A stretch of 64,000 nt of DNA from Roseburia sp. Its GTDB lineage: Bacteria > Bacillota > Clostridia > Lachnospirales > Lachnospiraceae. Numbering within the stretch: the first letter of the stretch is position 1; the number at the start of each line of letters is the position of its first letter. Shown here piece after piece: positions 1 through 8,600 of this stretch. Position numbers and translations under genes: made by a program. A model generated the notes under the pieces. That model saw only the letters and a list, made by a program, of their open reading frames with translations. It had not been told where the DNA came from and did no database searches. The DNA lies in contig JAPFDX010000001.1 in NCBI GenBank assembly GCA_026168605.1, positions 1 to 64,000 on the forward strand, in the 5' to 3' direction.

Positions 1-1091
1 AGACCATGCAGACAGAGCTTGATCTGGTGGAATGTATGCAGTTTGACCGCGGCTATTTGTCCGCTTATATTTGCACCGATATGGATAAGATGGAGGCAGT
101 TCTCGACGATCCGTATATCCTTATCACAGACAAGAAGATCAGCAACATCCAGGAGATTCTGCCGCTGTTAGAGCAGGTGGTACAGAGCGGTGCGAGACTG
201 CTCATCATCGCAGAGGACATCGAGGGCGAGGCGCTCACAACCCTGATCGTCAACAAGCTGCGCGGTACATTCAACGTAGTGGCAGTCAAGGCTCCGGGCT
301 ACGGCGACAGAAGAAAGGCAATGCTTGAGGATATCGCGATCCTGACAGGCGGCCAGGTGATCAGCTCCGATCTGGGACTGGAGTTAAAGGACACCACATT
401 AGACCAGTTAGGCCGTGCAAAATCCGTCAAGGTTCAGAAAGAGAACACTGTGATCGTAGACGGCGCAGGCGACAAGGAAGCCATCACAAGCAGAGTGAAC
501 CAGATCCGTGGACAGATCGAGGAGACGACCTCTGAATTTGACAAGGAGAAACTGCAGGAGCGTCTTGCAAAACTGGCAGGCGGCGTGGCAGTTATCCGTG
601 TCGGCGCAGCGACCGAGACAGAGATGAAGGAAGCAAAACTCCGCATGGAGGATGCTCTGAATGCGACGAGAGCAGCCGTGGAGGAAGGCATTATCGCAGG
701 CGGCGGTTCTGCGTATATCCATGCAAGCAAGGAAGTTGCAAAGCTGGCTGATACTCTGGACGGCGACGAGAGAACAGGTGCGAAGGTGATCTTAAAGGCA
801 CTGGAAGCTCCGCTTTACTACATCGCTGCAAACGCAGGATTGGAGGGCGCTGTCATCATCAACAAGGTGAAAGAGTCCGCAGAGGGCGTCGGCTTTAATG
901 CTGCGACCGAGGAGTACGTGGATATGGTAGAGCAGGGCATCCTGGATCCGGTGAAGGTGACAAGAACTGCACTGCAGAACGCAACCTCCGTTGCATCCAC
1001 ACTGCTTACCACAGAGTCTGTTGTCGCAAACATCAAAGAGGATGTTCCGGCAATGCCGGCAGGCGGTGCAGGCGGCATGGGAATGATGTAA
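1..1091 (+). CDS. groEL: Chaperonin GroEL (60 kDa), 5' partial
   Basis: This is the C-terminal two thirds of the ATP-dependent cytosolic chaperonin that folds proteins inside a double-ring chamber with GroES. The frame is open to the left edge, so the first ~180 residues (most of the equatorial ATP site) lie outside. Visible are the apical domain ([30 protein letters not shown]), the return hinge [15 protein letters not shown], the equatorial part EEGIIAGGG and the usual GGAGGMGMM tail. One oddity is [10 protein letters not shown] where the family has VEGMQFDRGY: the Gly that acts as the apical hinge (Gly192 in E. coli numbering) reads as Cys (codon TGT). A strong terminator follows. groES is presumably upstream. 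Confidence 0.98.
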   Translation, partial: TMQTELDLVECMQFDRGYLSAYICTDMDKMEAVLDDPYILITDKKISNIQEILPLLEQVVQSGARLLIIAEDIEGEALTTLIVNKLRGTFNVVAVKAPGYGDRRKAMLEDIAILTGGQVISSDLGLELKDTTLDQLGRAKSVKVQKENTVIVDGAGDKEAITSRVNQIRGQIEETTSEFDKEKLQERLAKLAGGVAVIRVGAATETEMKEAKLRMEDALNATRAAVEEGIIAGGGSAYIHASKEVAKLADTLDGDERTGAKVILKALEAPLYYIAANAGLEGAVIINKVKESAEGVGFNAATEEYVDMVEQGILDPVKVTRTALQNATSVASTLLTTESVVANIKEDVPAMPAGGAGGMGMM

Positions 1092-1123
1092 GAGCCGTAA
1101 AAATCATAAAGAATGAAATATAG

Positions 1124-1173
1124 GGCTGTTGTCCGGACGGATGGAGATCCGTCAGGGCGACAGCCTTGTTTTT
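1124..1173 (+). terminator. Rho-independent terminator of groEL
   Basis: An 11-bp outer arm (GGCTGTTGTCC at 1124-1134 with GGGCGACAGCC at 1155-1165) encloses a second stem (GACGGAT/ATCCGTC) and is followed by a T-rich tract. It sits 32 nt after the groEL stop. Confidence 0.85.
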
Positions 1174-1340
1174 GTAACATAGGAAATTGCTGCGCAATCC
1201 TATGTTACAAAACACACTTCGTGTGAAAATGCACACTCGCATGAGCGGAAGTATTGCTGCGCAATCATGCTCGGCGCGGCAAAAGTGTGCTTCATTTAGA
1301 GTTTATTACAGCGCGAGGGTGTGCGAAGCACACTTTTGTT
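1174..1340. repeat. Cluster of nested palindromes in the groEL-nudix gap
   Basis: The 356-base gap after groEL holds no convincing gene. It contains a hairpin 1174-1208 (GTAACATAGG/CCTATGTTAC around ATTGC-TGC-GCAAT), a small hairpin CACAC-TTC-GTGTG, a second ATTGC-TGC-GCAAT at 1253-1265, and a 13-bp perfect inverted repeat (AAAAGTGTGCTTC at 1281-1293, GAAGCACACTTTT at 1325-1337). The short units recur within the cluster, which suggests a degenerate intergenic repeat. No function can be read from it. Confidence 0.6.
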
Positions 1341-1369
1341 CAAAAAACAGTTTACGGAGGAACAGAGGA

Positions 1370-1398
1370 TTGTAAGGTGGAATGGAACGTGCTATAAT
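1370..1398 (+). promoter_or_regulatory. Promoter for the Nudix gene
   Basis: A -35 box TTGTAA (1370-1375), a 17-nt spacer and a perfect -10 TATAAT (1393-1398) lie 49 nt before the Nudix start. Confidence 0.65.
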
Positions 1399-1447
1399 CG
1401 AGAACAATAAAAAGAATCGGACAAATGCCTAAGAGGAGGGGAAACAA

Positions 1448-1960
1448 ATGAGAATCCTTGCAACCTTTGACGCAAAAGACTATCAGGACACGGTCGGGAT
1501 CTATGAGAAATATACGGTGCGCGGGATCATCATGCGCGATGGAAAGCTGGCAATGCAGTGCAGCAGGGACGGGGAGTACAAGCTGCCCGGAGGCGGCGTG
1601 GAGAGCGGTGAGAGCAGGATCGATGCGCTGGTGCGGGAGGTGCGGGAAGAGACGGGACTCTATGTGAAAGGCGGGGAGACAGAGGAGCTCGGAGAGATTA
1701 TCGAGATGCGCCGCGATATCTTTGACCCGTCGAAGAAATATGTCTGTCATTCTCTGTTTTATTACTGCAGGACGGAGGAGGGACGGCAGGATCCACTGCA
1801 CCTGACTCCAAGCGAGATCGCAAAGGGATATGAGCTGAAATGGGCGACGCCCGAGGAAATCTGTGAGAAAAATGGTTTGATCGGGAAAGACCCGTGGATC
1901 ATACGGGATACGGCGTTCGTGGAAATGCTGGCAGACGGAAGGGTGAAGCTGCCGGAGTGA
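1448..1960 (+). CDS. Nudix hydrolase family protein
   Basis: A 170-residue cytosolic pyrophosphohydrolase that would cleave a nucleoside diphosphate linked to another moiety; the substrate is not deducible. The Nudix box is complete at residues ~49-71 (G-x5-E-x7-RE-V-R-EE-x-G-L, with REVREETGL visible), so metal-binding glutamates are present. An N-terminal extension of ~20 residues precedes the domain, and the C-terminal helix contains an EEICEKNG segment. The start has a strong site (GAGGAGGGG, 8 nt upstream) and its own promoter. It appears to be a single-gene unit, since the next gene has a separate promoter. Confidence 0.9.
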   Translation: MRILATFDAKDYQDTVGIYEKYTVRGIIMRDGKLAMQCSRDGEYKLPGGGVESGESRIDALVREVREETGLYVKGGETEELGEIIEMRRDIFDPSKKYVCHSLFYYCRTEEGRQDPLHLTPSEIAKGYELKWATPEEICEKNGLIGKDPWIIRDTAFVEMLADGRVKLPE

Positions 1961-1976
1961 TGTTGTTTTCCGCTAC

Positions 1977-2006
1977 TTGTAAATATCCGTAAGTCTGTGG
2001 TATAAT
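1977..2006 (+). promoter_or_regulatory. Promoter for mgsA-degV
   Basis: TTGTAA (1977-1982), an 18-nt spacer and a perfect TATAAT (2001-2006) lie 34 nt before the mgsA ATG. Confidence 0.65.
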
Positions 2007-2040
2007 AAAAAAGTATACAATTTTACAAAGGAGAGTGTAC

Positions 2041-2511
2041 ATGGACGATAATTACATCACACTGACGATTGGCAGACAGAAAAATATTGCATTGATTGCA
2101 CATGATAATAAAAAAGCGGATTTAATCCAGTGGTGCGAGGAGAACAAGGAGATCCTGAAGAACCATTTTCTGTGCGGCACGGGGACGACGGCACGCATGA
2201 TCACAGACAGGACGGGACTTCCGGTGCGCGGATATAACAGTGGTCCGCTCGGCGGCGACCAGCAGATCGGCGCGAAGATCGTGGAGGGAAAAGTGGATTT
2301 TATCATCTTTTTCTCGGATCCTTTGACTGCACAGCCGCATGATCCGGATGTGAAGGCGCTCCTTCGCATTGCACAGGTCTACGATATTCCAATTGCGAAT
2401 AACCGTGCATCTGCAGATTTTATGATCACATCCTCCTATATGAATGAGGAATATGAGCATGAGATCATCAATTTTAAAAAGAATATCACAGAACGTTCCA
2501 GGACATTATAG
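2041..2511 (+). CDS. mgsA: Methylglyoxal synthase
   Basis: Converts dihydroxyacetone phosphate to methylglyoxal and phosphate, a bypass that relieves sugar-phosphate stress when phosphate is scarce. It has 156 residues, the family's usual size. Residues His21, Asp73 (in SGPLGGDQQIGA), His100 and Asp103 (in FFSDPLTAQPHDPDVKALLR) correspond, with a constant offset of two, to the catalytic/phosphate-site set His19, Asp71, His98 and Asp101 of the E. coli enzyme. ATG 2041 is chosen over an in-frame GTG at 2035 because AAAGGAG ends 7 nt before the ATG. The degV-family gene follows after 12 nt, so the two are probably co-transcribed. Confidence 0.96.
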   Translation: MDDNYITLTIGRQKNIALIAHDNKKADLIQWCEENKEILKNHFLCGTGTTARMITDRTGLPVRGYNSGPLGGDQQIGAKIVEGKVDFIIFFSDPLTAQPHDPDVKALLRIAQVYDIPIANNRASADFMITSSYMNEEYEHEIINFKKNITERSRTL

Positions 2512-2523
2512 GGGGAAGATTTT

Positions 2524-3399
2524 ATGAGCAAGGTAGCGGTTGTATCTGACAGCAACAGCGGAATTACACAGGCGGAAGCGGAGGCGCTCGGCGTAACGAT
2601 TTTGCCAATGCCATTTTTTGCAGGCGATAAGACATATTATGAGGATATTGATCTGACACAGGACGAGTTCTATCAGATGCTGACGCAGAACACAGACATC
2701 TCGACCTCAATGCCTCTGGTGGGAAATGTGACGGACACATGGGACAGGCTGCTGGAGGAGTACGATGAGATTGTGCATATTCCGATGTCCTCCGGGCTCA
2801 GCGGTTCGTGCGAGACGGCGATCATGCTCTCGCAGGAGTATGAGGGAAAGGTGCAGGTGGTCAATAACCAGCGGATTTCCGTGACACAGCGCCAGTCTGT
2901 GCTCGACGCGATGGCGCTCGCCGCGCAGGGAAGGAGAGCGGAGGAGATCCGTGGGATCCTTGAGCGTGAGAAGCTCAATTCCTCGATCTATATCATGGTC
3001 GACACCCTGTTTTATCTGAAAAAAGGCGGCAGGATCACGCCGACAGCCGCGGCGATCGGTACACTGCTCAAGTTAAAGCCAGTGCTTCAGATCCAGGGCG
3101 ATAAGCTGGACGCGTTTGCGAAAGCGCGCACGGTGAAGCAGGCGAAGAGCATGATGATCGACGCGATGAAAAATGATTTTGAAAACCGTTTTCAGGATGC
3201 CGCAGGGGAGCATCTCTATCTGGAACTTGCATACACCCACGACAGGGAGGCTGCCGAAGCGTTTTATGCGGAGGTGCAGCAGGCATTTCCGGGCATGGAG
3301 ATTGTCATGCATCCATTGTCCCTGAGTGTGTCCTGCCATATCGGACCGGGGGCGCTGGCGATCGCGTGCTCGAAGAAGATACCGGAGCTGGAAGTATAG
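2524..3399 (+). CDS. DegV family fatty-acid-binding protein
   Basis: A 291-residue protein of the DegV/FakB fold. Family members bind a fatty acid between two domains, and FakB-type members present it to the fatty-acid kinase FakA. Visible family features are the N-terminal VVSDSNSGI strand-loop, STSMPLVGNVTDTW, and the head-group loop HIPMSSGLSGSCETA at ~95-109. KKGGRITPTAAAIGTLLKLKPVL follows at ~164-186, and HIGPGALAI is near the C terminus. No fakA-like gene is in the window. It sits directly behind mgsA with a GGGGGAAGA ribosome site. Which lipid it binds cannot be told from sequence. Confidence 0.9.
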   Translation: MSKVAVVSDSNSGITQAEAEALGVTILPMPFFAGDKTYYEDIDLTQDEFYQMLTQNTDISTSMPLVGNVTDTWDRLLEEYDEIVHIPMSSGLSGSCETAIMLSQEYEGKVQVVNNQRISVTQRQSVLDAMALAAQGRRAEEIRGILEREKLNSSIYIMVDTLFYLKKGGRITPTAAAIGTLLKLKPVLQIQGDKLDAFAKARTVKQAKSMMIDAMKNDFENRFQDAAGEHLYLELAYTHDREAAEAFYAEVQQAFPGMEIVMHPLSLSVSCHIGPGALAIACSKKIPELEV

Positions 3400-3411
3400 A
3401 AAACCATATCC

Positions 3412-3472
3412 CATAGCATGAGACAACACCTCTGTCTCATAAGATATACAAAAATATCTGGAAGATGCTATG
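3412..3472 (+). promoter_or_regulatory. Predicted three-way-junction RNA fold over the deacetylase start codon
   Basis: Three perfect helices nest in 61 nt. P1 is CATAGCA (3412-3418) with TGCTATG (3466-3472). P2 is TGAGACA (3419-3425) with TGTCTCA (3433-3439). P3 is AGATAT (3442-3447) with ATATCT (3454-3459). The 3' strand of P1 contains the ATG at 3470-3472, and the ribosome site GGAAG lies just before it. If formed in mRNA, P1 would hide the start codon. There is no T-run, so it is not a terminator. Confidence 0.5.
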
Positions 3473-4291
3473 AAGATTGATCTAAAAAAAGCCCTCGGAC
3501 TTGTACTGCTGTTTTCATTTTTGTTTCTGGTCGGATGGGAGACGGGGCATCTGCGGCAGGATTATGCCGTCAGCACCATGACGCTTTCCGGTCAGGCGGA
3601 CAACTGGGGGCTTGGTTTTGGCGCGGAGGGGGCGCAGCCGTCCGGCAATGTGACGGCGGAGGAGTTAAAGAAGTACGATGCGTTTTATGTGGGAGATCCG
3701 GACAAAAAGGTGATCTACCTGACGTTTGACTGCGGCTATGAGAACGGAAACACCGAGCCGATCCTCGATGCGCTCAAAAAGCACAACGCGCCCGCAACTT
3801 TTTTTGTCGTGGGACATTTCCTTGAGACCGCGCCGGAAATCGCAAAGCGGATGGTGGCGGAAGGACATACGGTCGGCAACCACACCTATCACCATCCGGA
3901 TATGTCGTCCATATCGGATATGACCTCCTTTCAGAAGGAGATGGACGATGTGGCGACGCTGTTTTCAGAGATCACGGGAAAAGAGATGGCGAAATATTAC
4001 CGTCCGCCGCAGGGAAAATACAGTACAGAAAATCTTGAGATGGCAAAGCAGCTCGGATATGAGACATTTTTCTGGAGTCTTGCGTATGTGGACTGGAATG
4101 TGGATGCGCAGCCCTCAAAGGAGGAGGCGTTTGATAAGCTTTTGAAGAGAATCCACCCGGGCGCCATCGTCCTGCTCCACAGCACGTCAAAGACAAACGG
4201 GGAGATCCTCGACGAGCTGCTCACAAAGTGGGAGGAGATGGGATATGAATTTCGACCGCTGGGTGAACTGGCAGTAGGGAAAACTGCCTAG
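3470..4291 (+). CDS. PdaA-like peptidoglycan/polysaccharide N-deacetylase
   Basis: A 273-residue carbohydrate esterase 4 protein anchored outside the membrane by an N-terminal hydrophobic segment (~residues 9-24). Motif 1 is YLTFDCGYENGNT, the variant typical of PdaA-type delta-lactam-biosynthetic deacetylases (TFD-x-GYENG) rather than TFDDG. The metal-binding His motif is NHTYHHPDM, and YYRPPQGKYS and HPGAIVLLHS form the later catalytic motifs. NWGLGF before the domain is also PdaA-like. Substrate is inferred to be muramic acid N-acetyl in peptidoglycan (spore cortex or general wall). Its TAG stop interlocks with the TAG of the convergent glycosyltransferase in a shared CTAG. Confidence 0.9.
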   Translation: MKIDLKKALGLVLLFSFLFLVGWETGHLRQDYAVSTMTLSGQADNWGLGFGAEGAQPSGNVTAEELKKYDAFYVGDPDKKVIYLTFDCGYENGNTEPILDALKKHNAPATFFVVGHFLETAPEIAKRMVAEGHTVGNHTYHHPDMSSISDMTSFQKEMDDVATLFSEITGKEMAKYYRPPQGKYSTENLEMAKQLGYETFFWSLAYVDWNVDAQPSKEEAFDKLLKRIHPGAIVLLHSTSKTNGEILDELLTKWEEMGYEFRPLGELAVGKTA

Positions 4292-5616
4292 GTCATCAGA
4301 ATACGCTGGATGTTTTCTTTCATTTTGGCGGACAGACGGCAGTACTCCTCGTATTCGGTTTCCGTAAAGCCGTCAAAGCGTGCGGCGTCAAAATCGACGA
4401 GCACAGTCTGAAGCTGTGGAAGAAGCGTAAGGGCAGACGGGAGCAGTTCCACCTGCAGCGTGCGCCGGGAAGACTTGGTGGCGGTATCTGTCGCGGTGGT
4501 GATCTTTACATAATTTTTGGAGGAGAGGCGCTGCAGCGTCAGGGAGAGACCGTTTTTGCTCATGCCGCAGAAATCCGCCAGATCCTTGCGGGTGTTTGGG
4601 GTATCTGTCTGGCTTAGATACAGCAGTAGGGTGACTTCCTTTAAAGTCAGGTCATTGCGGAGCGCGGCTGTCTCCAGATAGCGCTCCAACAGCTTGCGGC
4701 TGCGGTACGCCTCTGCCAGAATCCCCTCTTTTGCCGCGGCATCGGAATTGATGGTCGTGCGCTCGTCCCCGAGCTTTAAGACGCCCGGAAGAAGCGCAGG
4801 GGGGACAGCGCCGTCCCCGGCGGCATCGACAAAGAAGCGGTACACAGAGAGCCGCTTCTTTTCATAATCCTTTTCATCGTAAAGATTCTTATAGAAATTA
4901 TTGTAGTATTCAAAAACCATAAATTTCATTTTGATGGTCTTGCTGATGCTCATGCCCTGGCTGGCGAGAGAGCCTTTTCTTTTGACATAATAGTAGATGG
5001 GCACCTGCAGGGCGTAGAAAACACTGGCGTGGAGGATATATTCCAGATTAAAAAGGAAATCCTCACACCAGTTCACATCGGTATCCATCGAGAGATGGTA
5101 TTTTTCCACCAGATCCCTGCGGTAGAGCTTGTTCCAGAGAACGCCATAGTAAAAGTCCGCAGGATTTTCCATCATATGCTCGGCAAACTCCTCGCGCGTG
5201 AGAACGCCGTCCTCCTCAATATCCCCTTTCTGGGAAACACGATCCTCCACCACACGGTAGAAATCCGAAATGACAAGATCACAGTCATGATCCAGCGCCG
5301 CCCGAACGAGCAGCTTCGTCGCGTCCGGCGTCATCCAGTCATCGCTGTCGAGAAATTGCAGGTATGTGCCCTGCGCGAGCCCAATCGCCGTGTTGCGGCT
5401 GTCCGATACGCCCGTGTTCGGCTTGTGGATGACGCGCACGCGCGCATCGGAAGCTGCGTAGGCATCGCAGATAGAGCCAGAAGCATCCGTACTTCCGTCG
5501 TTTACCAAAAACAGCTCAAAGCTGCTGTACTCCTGATTTAAAATGCTGTCGACACAGCGGTTTAAATATTTTTCTGAATTGTAAATCGGAACGATGATAC
5601 TCACCATAGGTTTCAT
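4288..5616 (-). CDS. Family 2 glycosyltransferase fused to a MarR-type winged-helix domain
   Basis: 442 residues. Residues 1-~250 are a GT-A family 2 glycosyltransferase: VSIIVPIYNSEKYLNRCVDS, VNDGS at 38-42, NTGVSDSRNTAI and the metal/nucleotide-binding DSDD at 90-93. NKLYRR and a WCEDFLFN segment follow. From ~residue 295 the chain changes to a complete MarR-like module. It has an N-terminal dimer helix, LTLKEVTLLLYLSQ, then RKDLADFCGMSKNGLSLTLQRLSSKNYV (split helix-turn-helix), the wing and the C-terminal dimer helices ending in KMKENIQRIL. No membrane segments are seen. The ribosome site GGAGGGAAT is strong. It lies 18 nt behind the giant activase gene on the same strand. Whether the winged helix binds DNA is unknown. 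Confidence 0.85.
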   Translation of the reverse strand: MKPMVSIIVPIYNSEKYLNRCVDSILNQEYSSFELFLVNDGSTDASGSICDAYAASDARVRVIHKPNTGVSDSRNTAIGLAQGTYLQFLDSDDWMTPDATKLLVRAALDHDCDLVISDFYRVVEDRVSQKGDIEEDGVLTREEFAEHMMENPADFYYGVLWNKLYRRDLVEKYHLSMDTDVNWCEDFLFNLEYILHASVFYALQVPIYYYVKRKGSLASQGMSISKTIKMKFMVFEYYNNFYKNLYDEKDYEKKRLSVYRFFVDAAGDGAVPPALLPGVLKLGDERTTINSDAAAKEGILAEAYRSRKLLERYLETAALRNDLTLKEVTLLLYLSQTDTPNTRKDLADFCGMSKNGLSLTLQRLSSKNYVKITTATDTATKSSRRTLQVELLPSALTLLPQLQTVLVDFDAARFDGFTETEYEEYCRLSAKMKENIQRILMT

Positions 5617-5634
5617 AGGATTCCCTCCGTGTGT

Positions 5635-8600
5635 CTATTTTTTCAGATTCTTATTTGCCGTTGACAGCATCAGCTTGATGCGGTTGAGCTGGTTGACCTC
5701 GCTTGCGCCCGGATCGTAGTCGATCGCGACGATGTTAGACTCCGGATAGCGGTGGCGCAGCTCCTTGATGACGCCCTTGCCGACTACATGGTTCGGCAGG
5801 CACGCAAACGGCTGTGCGCAGACGATATTCGGCGTTCCGGTGTGGATCAGCTCCAGCATCTCCCCGGTCAAAAACCAGCCCTCCCCGGTCTGATTTCCCT
5901 CAGACACGATGTCCCTTGCGTAGGATGCGAGATCATCGATGTGCGCGGGCGCATCAAAGTGAACGCTCTTTGCAAATTCATCGCGCGCCGCGCTGCGCAG
6001 CCATTCGAAGAAGCGGATGCCAAGGCGTCCGACGCGTTTGGATTTCCGGCTCATGCCGAGGTTGTCTGCCTTAAAGCCCGTGTTGTAGAAGCAGTAGAGC
6101 AGAAAGTCCGTCAGGTCGGGAACGACAGCCTCCGCGCCCTCCGCCTCCAGAAGATCGACCAGATGGTTATTGGCAGCGGGGTGGAATTTGACCAGGATCT
6201 CCCCCACCACGCCGACGCGCGGTTTCTGGATGTCAACGCGCGCGAGCTGGTCGAAATCGCGGATGATCGCACGGCACATTTTCTTGAACTTTGCGTGCGA
6301 GAGCGCTTTTTTCTGTCCGACAAAGGCGATGACTTCTTTTTTCCATTTTTCATGGAGCGCATCGGTCGCCCCTTTCACCGCTTCATACGGTCTGGTGCGG
6401 TAGACGCAGCGCATGAAAATATCGCCGAATATCAGGGCGTAGAGACCGTGCTGGATCAGCGGAAGCGTCAGTTGAAAGCCCGGGTTTGCCTCAAGTCCGC
6501 TGAGGTTTAAGGAAATGACCGGCACATCCGGGCAACCTGCCTTCTCCAGTGCGCGGCGGATGAAACCGATATAGTTGCTTGCACGGCAGCCGCCTCCGGT
6601 CTGTGTGATGACGATCGCGGTTCTCGTCATGTCATAGTCCCCGGACATGACGGCGGACATGAGCTGTCCGACCACGATCAGAGACGGATAGCACGCGTCA
6701 TTGTTGACATATTTCAGACCGATGTCAATGCTCTTGCGGCTTGGGATGTCCGGAATGACAAAATTATATCCGGCTGCCCGGAATGCCGGTTCCAGCAGTT
6801 CAAAATGAACCGGGGACATCTGAGGGCAGAGGATCGTATAGTTCTTGCGCATTTCCTCGGTAAAGACCACCCTATCGTAGCTCGACGGAACGACGGAACG
6901 TTTTACCTGCTTTTTCTCGCGCACGCGGATCGCGGAGATCAGGGAACGGATGCGGATGCGCGCCGCACCTAAGTTGTTGACCTCGTCAATCTTTAAGCAG
7001 GTATAAATCTTTCCTGATTTTGTCAAAATATCGTTTACGGCGTCCGTGGTCACCGCGTCGAGACCGCACCCGAAGGAGTTGAGCTGGATCAGATCCAGAT
7101 CGTCGCGCGTCTTGACATAGTTTGCGGCGGCATATAGGCGGGAGTGGTACATCCACTGGTCCATGACGATGAGCGGCCGCTCCACCTCGTGCAGATGGGA
7201 GATGGAATCCTCTGTCAGCACCGCAATGCCGTAGGAGGTGATCAGCTCCGGAATGCCGTGGTTGATCTCCGGGTCTACATGGTACGGACGTCCGGCGAGG
7301 ACGATGCCGCGCTTGTTGTTCGCCTTCAGGTAGTCGAGAACCTCCTCGCCCTTCTGCTGCATTTCCATGCGCACGACGGCGAGCTCCTTCCACCCCTCCG
7401 AAACCGCGTCGCGGATCTCTTCCTCGGTGATCCCGAAATCAGGATTGCAGAAGGTCTTGATGAGCTGGGAGGAGAGGGTGTCCTCGCCGGCAAATGACAT
7501 AAACGGATTTAAAAACTTCACCTGACCGGACGTGATCTCGTCGACATTGTTTTTGATATTCTCGGCGTAGGATGTCACGATCGGGCAGTTGTAGTGGTTG
7601 TTGGAATCCGGAAACTCATTGCGCTCATACGGAATACACGGATAAAAAATAAAATCTACGTTCTGGTGGATCAGCCATGTCACATGACCGTGGGTCAGCT
7701 TGGCGGGATAGCACTCGGATTCACTCGGAATCGAGTCGATGCCAAGCTCATAAATCTTTCGGGTAGACTGCGGTGAGAGCACCATCTGAAAGCCCAGCCT
7801 ACGGAAAAAGACCGCCCAGAACGGGTAGTTTTCATACATATTGAGCACTCTGGGAATACCGACCGTTCCCCGTTTTGCCTCCTCCGGGGTGAGCGGTGTG
7901 TAGTCGAAGAGCCGCTTGTTTTTATACTCGTAGAGGTTTGGGATCTGCTCCGCATTCTTCTCCCTGCCGAGACCGCGCTCGCAGCGGTTGCCGGTGATGT
8001 ACTGGCGGTTGCCGGAGAAACGGTTGACGGTGAGCAGACAGTGGTTGGTACAGTTTTTGCAGCGGATCAGCTTCGTGTCAAAGGTCAGCTCGTTGATGGC
8101 GTCGATCGAGAGCATGGAGGTCTCATAGCCCTCCTCGTGGCGTTCCCTTGCGATCAGCGCAGCGCCAAAAGCGCCCATGATACCCGCGATATCCGGGCGC
8201 ACACATTCGCAGCCGGAGATCTTCTCAAAGCTGCGGAGCACCGCGTCATTGTAGAACGTGCCGCCCTGCACGACGATATTTTGTCCCAGCTCGTGTGGGT
8301 CGGAGAGCTTGATCACCTTGTAGAGCGCATTTTTGATGACCGAGTAGGCAAGACCGGAGGAAATGTCCGCGACGGACGCGCCCTCCTTCTGCGCCTGCTT
8401 GACCTTGGAATTCATAAATACGGTACAGCGCGTGCCAAGGTCGATCGGATTTTTTGCAAACAGAGCTTCTTTTGCAAAATCCTGCACGGAATAGTTCAGG
8501 GACTTCGCGAATGTCTCGATGAAGGAGCCGCAGCCGGAGGAGCAAGCCTCGTTTAACTGCACGCTGTCCACCGTCTGGTCTTTGATCTTGATGCACTTCA

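Noticed and set aside
1187-1375. 62-codon frame in the groEL-nudix gap
   Set aside because: It lies wholly in the palindrome cluster, has no ribosome site, and its sequence is low in family resemblance.
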